Positions 8,125 through 17,269 are shown, numbered from the stretch's first letter. The stretch is DNA of 64,000 bases from Flavobacterium rivuli WB 3.3-2 = DSM 21788 (GCF_000378485.1 NZ_KB899970.1:124001-188000); one strand, 5' to 3'. The notes: generated by a model not told the origin, from the letters alone. A program made the numbers and translations.

Positions 8125-10920
8125 TTAAAAGTTGTAAGCAATATTCAGGTTAAATAATGTTCCTCTTTTAAGCACAGATGTTGCATTATCTTTGCTTGTG
8201 TTTATTTTTTCGTCCCTGTTAGAATCTTCATAAAAACGGTACTTGTCGTTTAACAGGTTTTGAATGCCAAGTTTAAATGTGGTATTGTTTACCTTTTTAG
8301 CAATGGTCATATCCAGGTTGTTACGGGACAATTCATAAATTGACGGGAAGTTTACGTCTCCGGCAGAGAATATCCTGTCGCCAAACCTGTTATAGATAAG
8401 GTTTACAGAAAAATCTTTTTCATCTTTATAACCCAGTGCAACATTTACAATATAAGGAGACTGTCCTTGTAGTGCCCTTTTTTGAACCTGTGCAACTGCT
8501 GCTGCACCAAGATCTACTTCGGATATTATGTATGATGCATTTAGGTTTACCGACATGCGGTCTATGATAGTACTGTTTGTCCAGCCCTTGAATGATTTTT
8601 TAGCTTCAAGCTCTACACCATAGTTGTTTGCAGATTTTGCGTTGTTAAATACAAACTGTGGGTTACCTGCAATTTGTGTAGTTAACTCTATAGGGTCTGT
8701 AAATCTTTTGTAAAAAGCACCAATACTTACGGTTTCGCTCTTGCTTGGGTAAAACTCATATTTAAGGTCTATGTTATCAATCTTTGCTGTTTTAAGGTCC
8801 GGATTACCTACAAGGTTAGCTTCGTTTACATAATCATAGAAAAGGAATGGGGCAAGTTCCCTAAATTCCGGCCTGTTTACCGTCCTGCTATAAGCAAAAC
8901 GTACCAAAGAGTTTTCGTTTACGCTGTATCCTACGTTTAGCGATGGCAATACAGATGTAACGTTATTATTTACATTAACCGGGCCTGCATAAGTTTGAGA
9001 ATCCAGTGTCTGGTTGTTTTGCTCTAAACGTACCCCTGTTGTAATATCAAAACGGTTTACAGAAAATTGTCCCTGTACATAACCGGCAAGATACGTGTTG
9101 TCTGCTTTGTAAGAATCTGTAGGGTTTGTACCCTCTCTTAAAGACCAACCGTCCTGGTTATTAACATTAGTGCTGTTAAATACTTCTGTTAAAGGAAGCC
9201 TTCTTAATTGCTCAGCCCTGTCAAAAGGAACATATCCCGGAATGATGTAAGTGTAATATTGCGCAGCAAAATCTCTTTTTCTATAGCTGGCATAGTAACC
9301 TGCTTTTAGTATAATATCGCTTAGCTCTTCATCGCCTTTTACTCTTTTAATAGTATGGGTAAAGTTTGCACCATTGTTAATAGAGTATTCGTTTAACTGG
9401 CCATAGTATCTTCCTGTATCAAATGGGTTAGATGCAGGCGGGTCTATCATAATATACGGGCTGTTAACATCTGTTGTTTGCTTGTAAGTCCTGAACCTTC
9501 TAAAGTCTGGTACATTATCTGTAAGGTCATTGTAGCCCACAACCCAGTCTAAAGTGTTGTTAGAATTTAATTTATGTTCGCCTTCCAGCTGGCCTGTGTA
9601 CAGGGTGCTGCTTTGGTATAGCAGGTAATAGTTTTTAAGGATGTCGTTACCCCTGTCAAGAAAGTTGTTACCATCCCTTACAGTAGTTTCGTTTCTGCCT
9701 TTTTGGTTAAAAAGGTTTTTAAACTTAATTTTTGTATTATCTCCTAAACGCAATATCCAGTTAGAGAATAAAGTAGTATTAATTTCGTTTTGGTAAGTTT
9801 TATCCTGATAGTCAAACCATTTAGGAGCAACAGTTTCTCCCGGGTTTAGGGTAGAGTAACGTGTAAATTGCCTGTTGTAATCTTGGTATGTGTTAGAATA
9901 TGACAATGAGTTTATAGTAAATAAGCTATTGTTTGTTCCACCTAAATTTATTTTACGGCCAAGGCTAAAGCCTAACCTGCTGTCTAAAAAGGCAGTCCTT
10001 TTTGTTGGGTTAAAGTTGTTAGGCAGTTCATGAGCCTGGGCGTCAGATACTATTCTTGTTGTTGCGTTAGATCCAAAACCGTTTGGTAACGGCCTGTAAG
10101 ATTTATCAAACCCTAAAAAGTCTGTGTTAGAGCCTTCACTTTGCAGGTAATCATCAAAAGTTGTTCCTGTCCTGTAACCTGCACCTACATTTACCCTTGT
10201 AAACTCAGATGTGTTTTCGGCAGTTGTTATAGCAATTATACCCCCTGCAAAATCGCCTGGTTTATCTGCCGATCCTGTTTTATAAATTACCATTTTATCC
10301 AGCGAGCTTGTAGAAACAAGGTCAAAAGCAAAAGTTCTTTTATCAATTTCTGTACTTGGTGCAATAGAGTTATTTAGTAATACATTGTTATAACGCTCAC
10401 TAAGACCCCTTATCATTACAAATTTACCATCTACAATAGTTACACCCGGAACACGCTGTACTGCTTCGGCAGCGTTATTATCGGTAGATTTTGCCATTTG
10501 TTCGGCAGATATACCACTTGTAATTTGTTTAGCTTCCCTCATTTCCAGTACAAGGGCGCTTTCTGTATTTCTTGTTCTTACTGTCTCAATAACAACATCT
10601 TCCATCTGTACACTGGTCGATGTTAAAATTTGGTCTGACGTTTGTGTTTCGCCTGCTACTATTGTAACTGATACTTCTACAGTCTGGTATCCTAAAAATC
10701 CAAAAACAATGGTGTGAGTTCCTGCCGGTACACTCAGGGTGTATTTTCCGCTCTCATCAGTGTTAGTAGAAATGCTTGAACCTTTTACCGATACACTTGC
10801 AAAAGGTAATGGTTCATTGTTCATGTCTTTGTCGGTAATAGTTCCTGTAAGGGTACCATTACTTTGCGCAAAGCTCATGGCCATTGTAAAGAATGCGATT
10901 AATAAAAATTTAAGTTTCAT
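8125..10920 (-). CDS. TonB-dependent outer membrane receptor with CarboxypepD_reg-like domain
   Basis: I place the start at ATG 10920 (MKLKFLLIAFFTMAMSFAQ, a signal peptide); the longer frame adds 13 unlikely residues. Residues about 22-105 are the beta-sandwich regulatory domain (TLTGTITDKDMNNEPLPFASV). The plug domain follows, with VQRVPGVTIVDGKFVMIRGL. The rest is a 22-strand-type beta-barrel ending TLFNLNIAYNF, with the terminal Phe expected for barrel assembly. It should take up a substrate using TonB/ExbBD energy. It shares an operon with the beta-helix lipoprotein and is divergent from a PhoB/PhoR-like pair, so control by that pair is plausible but inferred. The substrate cannot be told from sequence. 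Confidence 0.92.
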   Translation of the reverse strand: MKLKFLLIAFFTMAMSFAQSNGTLTGTITDKDMNNEPLPFASVSVKGSSISTNTDESGKYTLSVPAGTHTIVFGFLGYQTVEVSVTIVAGETQTSDQILTSTSVQMEDVVIETVRTRNTESALVLEMREAKQITSGISAEQMAKSTDNNAAEAVQRVPGVTIVDGKFVMIRGLSERYNNVLLNNSIAPSTEIDKRTFAFDLVSTSSLDKMVIYKTGSADKPGDFAGGIIAITTAENTSEFTRVNVGAGYRTGTTFDDYLQSEGSNTDFLGFDKSYRPLPNGFGSNATTRIVSDAQAHELPNNFNPTKRTAFLDSRLGFSLGRKINLGGTNNSLFTINSLSYSNTYQDYNRQFTRYSTLNPGETVAPKWFDYQDKTYQNEINTTLFSNWILRLGDNTKIKFKNLFNQKGRNETTVRDGNNFLDRGNDILKNYYLLYQSSTLYTGQLEGEHKLNSNNTLDWVVGYNDLTDNVPDFRRFRTYKQTTDVNSPYIMIDPPASNPFDTGRYYGQLNEYSINNGANFTHTIKRVKGDEELSDIILKAGYYASYRKRDFAAQYYTYIIPGYVPFDRAEQLRRLPLTEVFNSTNVNNQDGWSLREGTNPTDSYKADNTYLAGYVQGQFSVNRFDITTGVRLEQNNQTLDSQTYAGPVNVNNNVTSVLPSLNVGYSVNENSLVRFAYSRTVNRPEFRELAPFLFYDYVNEANLVGNPDLKTAKIDNIDLKYEFYPSKSETVSIGAFYKRFTDPIELTTQIAGNPQFVFNNAKSANNYGVELEAKKSFKGWTNSTIIDRMSVNLNASYIISEVDLGAAAVAQVQKRALQGQSPYIVNVALGYKDEKDFSVNLIYNRFGDRIFSAGDVNFPSIYELSRNNLDMTIAKKVNNTTFKLGIQNLLNDKYRFYEDSNRDEKINTSKDNATSVLKRGTLFNLNIAYNF

Positions 10921-11015
10921 TTCGTGTGTTATAATTTTGCTGCAAAGTAAATGCCGCACTTTGATTCTAATGTTACATAATGGTTAGGTTTAGATTTGGC
11001 ATTTATTACTAAATT

Positions 11016-11042
11016 GTTAACACATTAAATAATAGTTAACAC
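11016..11042. promoter_or_regulatory. Direct repeats GTTAACAC between receptor and two-component genes
   Basis: Two identical GTTAACAC octamers (11016-11023 and 11035-11042) start 19 bp apart. They lie just upstream of a weak -7-like box TATCTTTA (11060-11067) for the response-regulator gene. OmpR/PhoB-type regulators bind direct repeats, so this is a candidate autoregulatory box. Confidence 0.4.
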
Positions 11043-11102
11043 GTTTCATGGTTTTGTATTATCTTTACCTTTACCGCCACAAAACATACACAGAGTGTCA
11101 AT

Positions 11103-11789
11103 ATGAAAAAAAAAGACATCAAGATTTTACTTGTTGATGATGAGCAGGATATCCTGGAAATTGTAGGATATAATCTTACGCAGGAGGGTTACCAGGTTAT
11201 TACGGCAGTTAATGGTAGAGAAGCTGTTGCTAAGGCTAAAAAAGAAATTCCTCACCTTATTATTATAGATGTAATGATGCCCGAAATGGATGGCATGGAA
11301 GCTGTAGAAAATATAAGGAAGGTACCAGAATTGAGTAATGTGATTATTACCTTTTTAACCGCAAGAAGCGAAGATTACAGCCAGGTGGCAGGTTTTGATG
11401 CCGGGGCAGATGATTATATTGCTAAGCCTATTAAGCCAAAATTACTGGTAAGCAAAGTAAAAGCATTATTGCGCAGGCTTAAAGAAGATGATAGTAAAGC
11501 CGATGTGTTAAGGGTTGGCAATATTGAAATAAATCGCGAAGAGTACAAAATTGTAATGGAAGACCGCGAAATTGTACTGCCGCGCAAAGAGTTTGAACTA
11601 TTTTACCTGCTGGCATCTAAGCCCGGTAAAGTGTTTAAAAGAGAAGAGATACTTGATAAAGTATGGGGTAACGAAGTTGTTGTGGGTGGCCGTACTATAG
11701 ATGTACACATACGCAAGCTTCGCGAAAAAATAGGAGACGACATTTTTAAAACAATAAAAGGAGTGGGCTACAAGCTCGAAATTTTGTGA
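11103..11789 (+). CDS. OmpR/PhoB-family response regulator
   Basis: The 228-residue protein has an N-terminal receiver domain (about 5-122) with the acidic pocket VDDE, phosphoacceptor Asp56 in IIIDVMMPEMDG, Thr86 and Lys108. The C-terminal winged-helix DNA-binding domain (about 130-227) contains RKEFELFYLLA and GGRTIDVHIRKLREK. The kinase gene overlaps its stop by 4 nt (GTGA), so the two are translationally coupled. It is divergent from the TonB receptor operon, which is a likely target together with its own promoter. The sequence is closest to PhoB-type regulators of Bacteroidetes, but phosphate sensing is not proven by anything seen here. Confidence 0.93.
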   Translation: MKKKDIKILLVDDEQDILEIVGYNLTQEGYQVITAVNGREAVAKAKKEIPHLIIIDVMMPEMDGMEAVENIRKVPELSNVIITFLTARSEDYSQVAGFDAGADDYIAKPIKPKLLVSKVKALLRRLKEDDSKADVLRVGNIEINREEYKIVMEDREIVLPRKEFELFYLLASKPGKVFKREEILDKVWGNEVVVGGRTIDVHIRKLREKIGDDIFKTIKGVGYKLEIL

Positions 11790-12829
11790 CCATAAAATTT
11801 AAAAAATCATACCGCTTTGCCTTAAAATCGGCAAGTTATATTGCATTATTCGCTGCCGCACTGGTAGCGGGTTTAATGCAATTTTTTTATGAAATAAACT
11901 GGCAGTTTATACTGCTGCTCACTATTTCGCTTTTTTTCTTTTCGTTTTTTGTACTGCAATACCGCGTAGAGCATTTTATTTACCGCAGGGTAAAAAAAAT
12001 ATACGACGATATTTCGCTCCTTGAGTCCAGTACGTTTCGCAATAAATCTATCACTACAGATATGGCTACGCTTACCCGCGAGCTGGAAAAATATGCACGC
12101 GATAAAAAACGGGAAATAGAAACCCTTAAAATAGAGGAGGAGTATCGTCGGGAATTTGTCGGGAATGTATCGCACGAACTTAAAACACCATTGTTTACCG
12201 TTCAGGGATATATATTAACGCTGCTTGATGGTGCGATGAACGATAAAACTCTACGCAAAAAATACCTGCAACGTGCAGAAAAAGGTGTAGAACGCCTTAT
12301 TTATATAGTGCAGGACCTGGATATGATTACCAAAATGGAGGTGGGCGACCTTAATTTATCATATTCAGAATTTAATATTGTAGACGTTGTACAAAGTGTT
12401 TTCGACCTTTTAGAAATGAAAGCCGATAAAAAAAGTATCATGCTTATGTTCGACCAAAAGTATATTAAGCCCATTACGGTATATGCCGACAGGGATAAGA
12501 TACAACAGGTAATAACAAACCTTGTGGTAAACTCTATAAAATACGGCAGTGATGACGGTACTACAGAGGTGGGCATAGAAGATCTTGTAAATAATAAAAT
12601 TATAGTACGTGTAAAAGATAATGGCGAGGGCATAGAGCGCAGGCATATACCCCGTTTATTTGAACGCTTTTACCGTGTAGACAGGAGTGGTGCACGTGCC
12701 GAAGGTGGCTCCGGCCTTGGCCTTGCCATTGTTAAGCATATTATAGAAGGCCACGATGAAAAACTGTATGTAGAAAGTGAGCATGGTAAGGGTTCTGAGT
12801 TTTCATTTACCCTCGAAAAGACTAAATAA
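11786..12829 (+). CDS. Two-component sensor histidine kinase (PhoR-like)
   Basis: Starts at GTG inside the preceding stop. Two membrane segments (about 17-33 and 39-57) are separated by only a few residues, so there is no periplasmic sensor domain; input may come from a membrane partner. A linker and coiled coil lead to the HisKA helix FVGNVSHELKTPL with phosphorylated His130. The ATPase domain has the N box (ITNLVVNSIKYG), G1 (VKDNGEGI) and G2 (GSGLGLAIVKHI). It is the partner of the adjacent response regulator. The last 27 bp overlap the convergent glycosyltransferase gene, so the two transcripts have complementary 3' ends. Confidence 0.93.
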   Translation: MTIKFKKSYRFALKSASYIALFAAALVAGLMQFFYEINWQFILLLTISLFFFSFFVLQYRVEHFIYRRVKKIYDDISLLESSTFRNKSITTDMATLTRELEKYARDKKREIETLKIEEEYRREFVGNVSHELKTPLFTVQGYILTLLDGAMNDKTLRKKYLQRAEKGVERLIYIVQDLDMITKMEVGDLNLSYSEFNIVDVVQSVFDLLEMKADKKSIMLMFDQKYIKPITVYADRDKIQQVITNLVVNSIKYGSDDGTTEVGIEDLVNNKIIVRVKDNGEGIERRHIPRLFERFYRVDRSGARAEGGSGLGLAIVKHIIEGHDEKLYVESEHGKGSEFSFTLEKTK

Positions 12830-13864
12830 GTCTTTCCATTTTATAGTACACTCTATATTTTTTAACCCCTTATACATGTCGGTTTTAGCAAGATCGCTAA
12901 TTTTAAAAGCTTTTTGTGTGGCAAAAGGGGCCATGTTGCAGCGTTTTAATTTTTTGGCAAGATATATTTGTTCTGCATCTTCAGGTGTGGGTATAAAAAA
13001 AGCTTTTTTACCCAGCTTGGCAAGGTCCATAACATTAGTATATCCGGGACGGCACAGTACCATTTCACTTTCGTTAAATGCCTGCTCTAAGTCGGCAGTA
13101 TTCATAAAGTTATAATAAGTAATATTATCTGCCTGCGTAACTTTTTCTACCTGCTCTACAAAGCCGCGAATAAAAATTACTTTTCCGGTATAATTAATAA
13201 GCTCCTTTCTAAGCTTTTCTTCCAGTAATGCCCGGTGTTGCTCCGGGCCCGATAGTAAAACCATCAGATTATATTTTTTTTCTGTAGCTCTTTTATGCAG
13301 GCGGCTTACAGGGCCTATGTATTTTAGGTTTAATATTTCATCTTCGGTATGGCCCAGTTTGCCAGATAGGTTTCTGTTGCCTGCAACATCGGGTACCCAG
13401 CATTCAAGATACCTTTTTACAAAAAACGAATGTATCTTAGATGTTAAGCGGGTAGTGTTACCGGTAAGTAAGTTAAGTTGATGTGTAATGAATACTGACG
13501 GTACCGATTTACAAAAGGCTCCTAAACGATTATCAGAAATTATTCCGGATAACCCGTATTCTTTAACAAATCCACACACTGTTTTATTTTCGCGGTGTAC
13601 CGTCATAAACATGCGTGGCATTTGCAACAGCATTTTTAGTTTAAAAAATGCACCGTTCTTGGCGTATTCAATATGGTATTCGGGCAGCTCAAGTGCTGTA
13701 AGTAAAGGGAATTCTTTCTTTAGCAATTCCAGGGCGGCACCGTTTGATGCAATTACCGGTTCGTAGCCGTGATTTTCTAAAGCCTCTATTATGGGTATAC
13801 AACGGGTAGCATGGCCCAACCCCCAATTGAGTGGGGCAACAAGAATTTTCTTTTTTAAGTACAC
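12803..13864 (-). CDS. GT-B fold glycosyltransferase (MurG/GT28-like)
   Basis: The 353-residue protein starts with ILVAPLNWGLGHATRC, the Gly-rich N-terminal loop with GHATR of GT28/GT1 enzymes. The C-terminal half carries CRPGYTNVMDLAKLGKKA and then a PTPEDAEQ segment, matching the nucleotide-sugar donor site of this fold. It has no signal peptide or strong membrane helix and probably works at the inner face of the membrane. The acceptor is unknown. It is distinct from MurG itself, because cell-wall cluster genes are absent around it. It is convergent with the histidine kinase gene and overlaps it by 27 bp. Confidence 0.85.
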   Translation of the reverse strand: MYLKKKILVAPLNWGLGHATRCIPIIEALENHGYEPVIASNGAALELLKKEFPLLTALELPEYHIEYAKNGAFFKLKMLLQMPRMFMTVHRENKTVCGFVKEYGLSGIISDNRLGAFCKSVPSVFITHQLNLLTGNTTRLTSKIHSFFVKRYLECWVPDVAGNRNLSGKLGHTEDEILNLKYIGPVSRLHKRATEKKYNLMVLLSGPEQHRALLEEKLRKELINYTGKVIFIRGFVEQVEKVTQADNITYYNFMNTADLEQAFNESEMVLCRPGYTNVMDLAKLGKKAFFIPTPEDAEQIYLAKKLKRCNMAPFATQKAFKISDLAKTDMYKGLKNIECTIKWKDLFSLFEGK

Positions 13865-13962
13865 CGGTTGTTATGTTTTTAATAAGTATTTAATAACTGC
13901 AATCTAAAATTATTTTGATTGCCATATATTTCGTTAATTTTACCAAAAATTTAAATTAAAGA

Positions 13963-14637
13963 GTGGGAAGTAAAAATAAATTAAGGCGCTTTAGGGAAAA
14001 CGAAACTTTTGGCAACGTTTTACAGCCTACGCGCGAGGAAGCCGTTGCAGGTACATTTAACCTGAAGGGCAAATGGAATAGTGATTTTTTTAAAAATGAT
14101 AATCCTATTATACTGGAGCTGGGTTGTGGTAAAGGAGAATATTCGGTAGGGCTGGCAGAGCGCTACCCCGATGCTAATTTTATAGGTATAGATATAAAAG
14201 GTGCCCGTTTTTGGCGTGGTGCAAAAACTGCTGTAGAGGATGGCCTGCATAACGTGGCTTTTTTGCGCACGCAGATAGAACTTATAGAAAACTTTTTTGC
14301 CGATGGAGAAGTGTCTGAAATATGGATAACCTTCCCGGACCCGCAAATAAAATACAAGCGTACCAAACACAGGCTTACCAATGCTGAGTTTTTAGAGCGT
14401 TATAAAAAAATACTAAAGGCAGATGGTGTGGTAAACCTTAAAACTGATAGCGAGTTTATGCACGGTTACACCCTTGGATTGTTGCATGGTGCCGGCCACG
14501 AGGTATTGTATGCTAACCATAATGTATACCATAATGCCGGTGCGCCGGAGATTGTTACTGCTATACAAACATTTTACGAGGCACAGTATTTAGAAAAAGA
14601 CAAGCCTATTACATATATTAAGTTTAAAATAAAATAA
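13963..14637 (+). CDS. trmB: tRNA (guanine-N7-)-methyltransferase
   Basis: Methylates N7 of G46 in the variable loop of tRNAs using S-adenosylmethionine. The 224-residue protein has the SAM-binding loop ILELGCGKGEYS, the acidic strand end FIGIDIKG, and the family motif ITFPDPQIKYKRTKHRL. The TrmB catalytic and specificity region D(S)EFMHGYTL follows. The start is GTG at 13963, giving MGSKNKLRRF; no upstream ATG is in frame. The LysE-type gene begins one base after its stop, so the two form an operon. Confidence 0.96.
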   Translation: MGSKNKLRRFRENETFGNVLQPTREEAVAGTFNLKGKWNSDFFKNDNPIILELGCGKGEYSVGLAERYPDANFIGIDIKGARFWRGAKTAVEDGLHNVAFLRTQIELIENFFADGEVSEIWITFPDPQIKYKRTKHRLTNAEFLERYKKILKADGVVNLKTDSEFMHGYTLGLLHGAGHEVLYANHNVYHNAGAPEIVTAIQTFYEAQYLEKDKPITYIKFKIK

Positions 14638-14638
14638 T

Positions 14639-15277
14639 ATGGAAGTAATCCTCCCTTTACTGGTGGGCTTTGGTGTAGCATTTTCTACAACATTACTTCC
14701 GGGGTTATTAAACATGACGGCTGCAAAAATAAGCCTGCTTGAAGGCAGGCGTAATGCGCTTATTTTTGCAGTTGGCGCGGCTATAGTAGTTTTATTACAA
14801 TCGTACATTGCGGTAACTTTTGCTAAGCTTATTAACAGGCGCCCGGATATTGTAGATACGCTGGAAGAAATTGGGGTGCTCATCTTTTTTGTACTAACCA
14901 TATACTTTTTACTTATAGCTAAAAAGAAAAAGCCCAAAGCTGCCGATGCTGTTGTAAAAGTAAGGAGCAAAACAGGTAACTTTTTTTTAGGAATGGCATT
15001 ATCTGCGCTTAACTTTTTTCCTATACCTTTTTATGTATTTTTAAGCATATCGCTTTCGGCTGTAAAAATATTTTTCTTTACAAACTTTTATATATGCTTT
15101 TTTGTAACCGGGGCAATGGGTGGTGCGTTTTTAGTGTTCTACCTGTATATTGCCTTCTTTAAGAAGTTTCAGCATAAAACAGAATTTTTTATGCGCAATG
15201 TAAATTACTTAATAGGTTCTATAACGGGAATTGTAGCAATAGTTACATTGCTAAAAATATGGAAAAACCATTACTAA
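14639..15277 (+). CDS. LysE-family membrane exporter
   Basis: A 212-residue membrane protein with about six transmembrane helices. It opens VILPLLVGFGVAFSTTLLPGLLNMTAA, the proline/glycine signature of LysE/RhtB transporters. The loop around residues 95-112 is basic (KKKKPKAADAVVKVRSK), which suggests it is cytoplasmic. Such proteins export amino acids or related small molecules; the substrate cannot be assigned. It is coupled to trmB upstream and is followed 11 nt later by the alkyltransferase-like gene. Confidence 0.85.
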   Translation: MEVILPLLVGFGVAFSTTLLPGLLNMTAAKISLLEGRRNALIFAVGAAIVVLLQSYIAVTFAKLINRRPDIVDTLEEIGVLIFFVLTIYFLLIAKKKKPKAADAVVKVRSKTGNFFLGMALSALNFFPIPFYVFLSISLSAVKIFFFTNFYICFFVTGAMGGAFLVFYLYIAFFKKFQHKTEFFMRNVNYLIGSITGIVAIVTLLKIWKNHY

Positions 15278-15288
15278 CGCTTTAAATT

Positions 15289-15627
15289 ATGGCGGCAGAT
15301 AATTCTAACTTTTTTGAGAAAGTATATGCAGTTGTAAAGCAGATACCTTACGGCAGGGTAACATCTTACGGGGCTATTGCCGCCTTTCTTGGGGCAAAAC
15401 GATCTGCCCGCATGGTAGGATGGGCTATGAATGCTGCCCATAACCATGATGATATAGCAGCACATCGTGTGGTAAACAGAGTAGGTTTATTAAGCGGCAA
15501 GCATCATTTTGAGGGTACCAACCTTATGCAGCAGCTTTTAGAAAGTGAAGGTATAGAGGTGGAAGATTACAAAATAGTAGATTTTGCTAAATATTTTTGG
15601 GATCCGGCAAAGGAGTTGGAATTTTAA
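15289..15627 (+). CDS. Alkyltransferase-like (ATL) DNA-binding protein, MGMT domain without catalytic Cys
   Basis: A 112-residue protein equal to the C-terminal DNA-binding domain of O6-alkylguanine-DNA alkyltransferase. It has IPYGRVTSYGAIAAFLG (helix-turn-helix) and the arginine-finger region SARMVGWAMNA. The active-site motif PCHRV reads AAHRV, so the methyl-accepting cysteine is replaced by alanine. That places it with ATL proteins, which bind alkylated guanine and hand it to nucleotide excision repair instead of repairing directly. ATLs often have Trp or Ala at this site. It probably belongs to the trmB-lysE operon. Confidence 0.88.
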   Translation: MAADNSNFFEKVYAVVKQIPYGRVTSYGAIAAFLGAKRSARMVGWAMNAAHNHDDIAAHRVVNRVGLLSGKHHFEGTNLMQQLLESEGIEVEDYKIVDFAKYFWDPAKELEF

Positions 15628-15740
15628 AATACTTAATTTCATCCCATAATTGTAAAATCACTACACTTCAGTGTGTAATTTTATAATTCCTTTGCTTTGT
15701 ATAAAACCGGTAAAACTTTCTCTAAATAAACTTTTCATAC

Positions 15741-15748
15741 TATCTTTG
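15741..15748 (+). promoter_or_regulatory. -7 box of the mrp-nfu operon
   Basis: TATCTTTG matches the Bacteroidetes -7 consensus. It lies 48 bp before the mrp start. No good TTG is visible at -33. Confidence 0.6.
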
Positions 15749-15796
15749 TACTTTGAACGAGTCTAAATAATAGGCTGTTATTGAAAGTTATATACA

Positions 15797-16927
15797 ATGA
15801 AATTAGATAGAAAAGAAATACTTACTGCCCTTGAAACCATTACACTTGCCGGAGAAGGGCAAAATATGGTAGAGAGTGGCGCTATACGCAACGTGCTTAC
15901 TTTTGGCGACGAGGTTGTGGTAGAACTTGTAATGCAAACCCCTGCCATGCACATTCGCAAGCGCGCAGAGGCAGATATAATTAAAACCATACAGGAAAAA
16001 GTACATCCTGACGCTAAGATAAAAGTAAACGTTAAGGTTGAAGCTCCGGAAAAACCCGAAATTAAAGGTAAGTCTATACCGGGCATTAGCAACATAATTG
16101 CAGTATCATCCGGTAAAGGTGGGGTAGGTAAAAGTACCGTTACGGCAAACCTGGCTGTTACCCTGGCAAAAATGGGCTTTAAAGTAGGCGTTCTTGATGC
16201 CGATATTTACGGGCCATCGATGCCTATAATGTTTGATGTAGAAAGGGAAAAGCCAATATCTATAATGGTAGACGGCAAATCTAAAATGAAGCCTATTACC
16301 AGCTATGGTGTAGAGATACTTTCTATAGGCTTTTTTACCAGCCCGGAGCAGGCCGTTATATGGCGTGGCCCTATGGCAGGTAAAGCCCTTAATCAAATGA
16401 TATTTGATGCAGACTGGGGCGAGCTTGACTTTATGCTGCTTGACCTACCGCCGGGAACAGGAGATATTCACCTGTCTATAATGCAGGCATTGCCTATTAC
16501 CGGTGCGGTTATTGTAAGTACACCGCAGGCTGTTGCCCTTGCCGATGCTAAAAAAGGCGTGGCAATGTTCCGTCAGGACAGTATTAATGTACCTGTACTT
16601 GGTATTATAGAAAACATGGCCTATTTTACTCCGGAAGAACTTCCTGAAAATAAATACTATATCTTTGGTAAAGAAGGTGCAAAAAACCTTGCCGAAGACC
16701 TTGATGTTCCTTTCCTTGGCGAAGTGCCAATAGTACAAAGCATACGCGAGGCCGGCGATTATGGCCGCCCTGCCGCCCTGCAAACCGCAACACCGCTTGA
16801 AGCCATTTTTGAAGAGCTTGCCCGTAACGTGGTTCAGGAAACGGTAAACAGGAATGATAACCTTCCGCCATCAGAGGCGATTAAAATAACTACGATGGCC
16901 GGATGTTCGGCTGTAAAAAAGAAATAA
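15797..16927 (+). CDS. mrp: Mrp/NBP35-family iron-sulfur cluster carrier ATPase
   Basis: Residues 1-80 form the MIP18/DUF59 domain. The P-loop NTPase follows, with the deviant Walker A SGKGGVGKS (105-113), DADIYGPS and the LDLPPGTGD switch. The product delivers Fe-S clusters to apo-proteins in the cytosol. The central CxxC found in many Mrp proteins is missing (ENMAYFTPEELPENK), which seems usual for Bacteroidetes; one Cys near the C-terminus (AGCSAVKKK) remains. The NifU-like gene starts one base after its stop, so scaffold and carrier are made together. Confidence 0.95.
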   Translation: MKLDRKEILTALETITLAGEGQNMVESGAIRNVLTFGDEVVVELVMQTPAMHIRKRAEADIIKTIQEKVHPDAKIKVNVKVEAPEKPEIKGKSIPGISNIIAVSSGKGGVGKSTVTANLAVTLAKMGFKVGVLDADIYGPSMPIMFDVEREKPISIMVDGKSKMKPITSYGVEILSIGFFTSPEQAVIWRGPMAGKALNQMIFDADWGELDFMLLDLPPGTGDIHLSIMQALPITGAVIVSTPQAVALADAKKGVAMFRQDSINVPVLGIIENMAYFTPEELPENKYYIFGKEGAKNLAEDLDVPFLGEVPIVQSIREAGDYGRPAALQTATPLEAIFEELARNVVQETVNRNDNLPPSEAIKITTMAGCSAVKKK

Positions 16928-16928
16928 A

Positions 16929-17168
16929 ATGACAACAGAAGAGATTAGAAGCAGTGTTGAAAGAGCCCTTGAAGAAATTCGCCCTTTCTTAGAATCTGAC
17001 GGAGGTAATATTTCGCTTATTGATATTGAAGATGACAGGCATGTGCGTGTGCGCCTGGAAGGTGCATGCGTGGGCTGCAGCGTAAACCAGATGACGCTTA
17101 AGGCAGGTGTAGAGACTACTATTAAAAAGTATGCACCACAAATAGAAACAGTGGTAAACATTGCCTAA
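16929..17168 (+). CDS. NifU C-terminal-domain (Nfu-type) iron-sulfur scaffold
   Basis: A 79-residue protein consisting only of the Nfu domain, with the cluster-binding CxxC at Cys47 and Cys50 (GACVGCSV). It binds a [4Fe-4S] cluster as a homodimer and passes it to targets. Its position directly behind mrp supports a joint role in Fe-S assembly. It is full length for the stand-alone Nfu class. Confidence 0.95.
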   Translation: MTTEEIRSSVERALEEIRPFLESDGGNISLIDIEDDRHVRVRLEGACVGCSVNQMTLKAGVETTIKKYAPQIETVVNIA

Positions 17169-17232
17169 TTTGCCCCAATAAAATACATCAGGTAAACTGA
17201 TATTTATCATAATTTTTAAAAGCAATTTTAGG

Positions 17233-17240
17233 CATCTTTG
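17233..17240 (+). promoter_or_regulatory. Probable -7 box of the ferredoxin reductase gene
   Basis: CATCTTTG differs from TAnnTTTG only at the first base. It supports the ATG at 17270 over an in-frame TTG at 17249, because transcription would begin close to that TTG. Confidence 0.4.
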
Positions 17241-17269
17241 TCCTGAAATTGCTTTTACCATATATAACC

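Noticed and set aside
15648..15688. Imperfect AT-rich inverted repeat between the ATL gene and mrp
   Set aside because: It has several mismatches and no T-run, and could arise by chance in AT-rich DNA.
16616..16660. Missing CxxC in Mrp as a sign of a broken gene
   Set aside because: The rest of the protein is intact, and as far as I know Bacteroidetes Mrp proteins commonly show this form.
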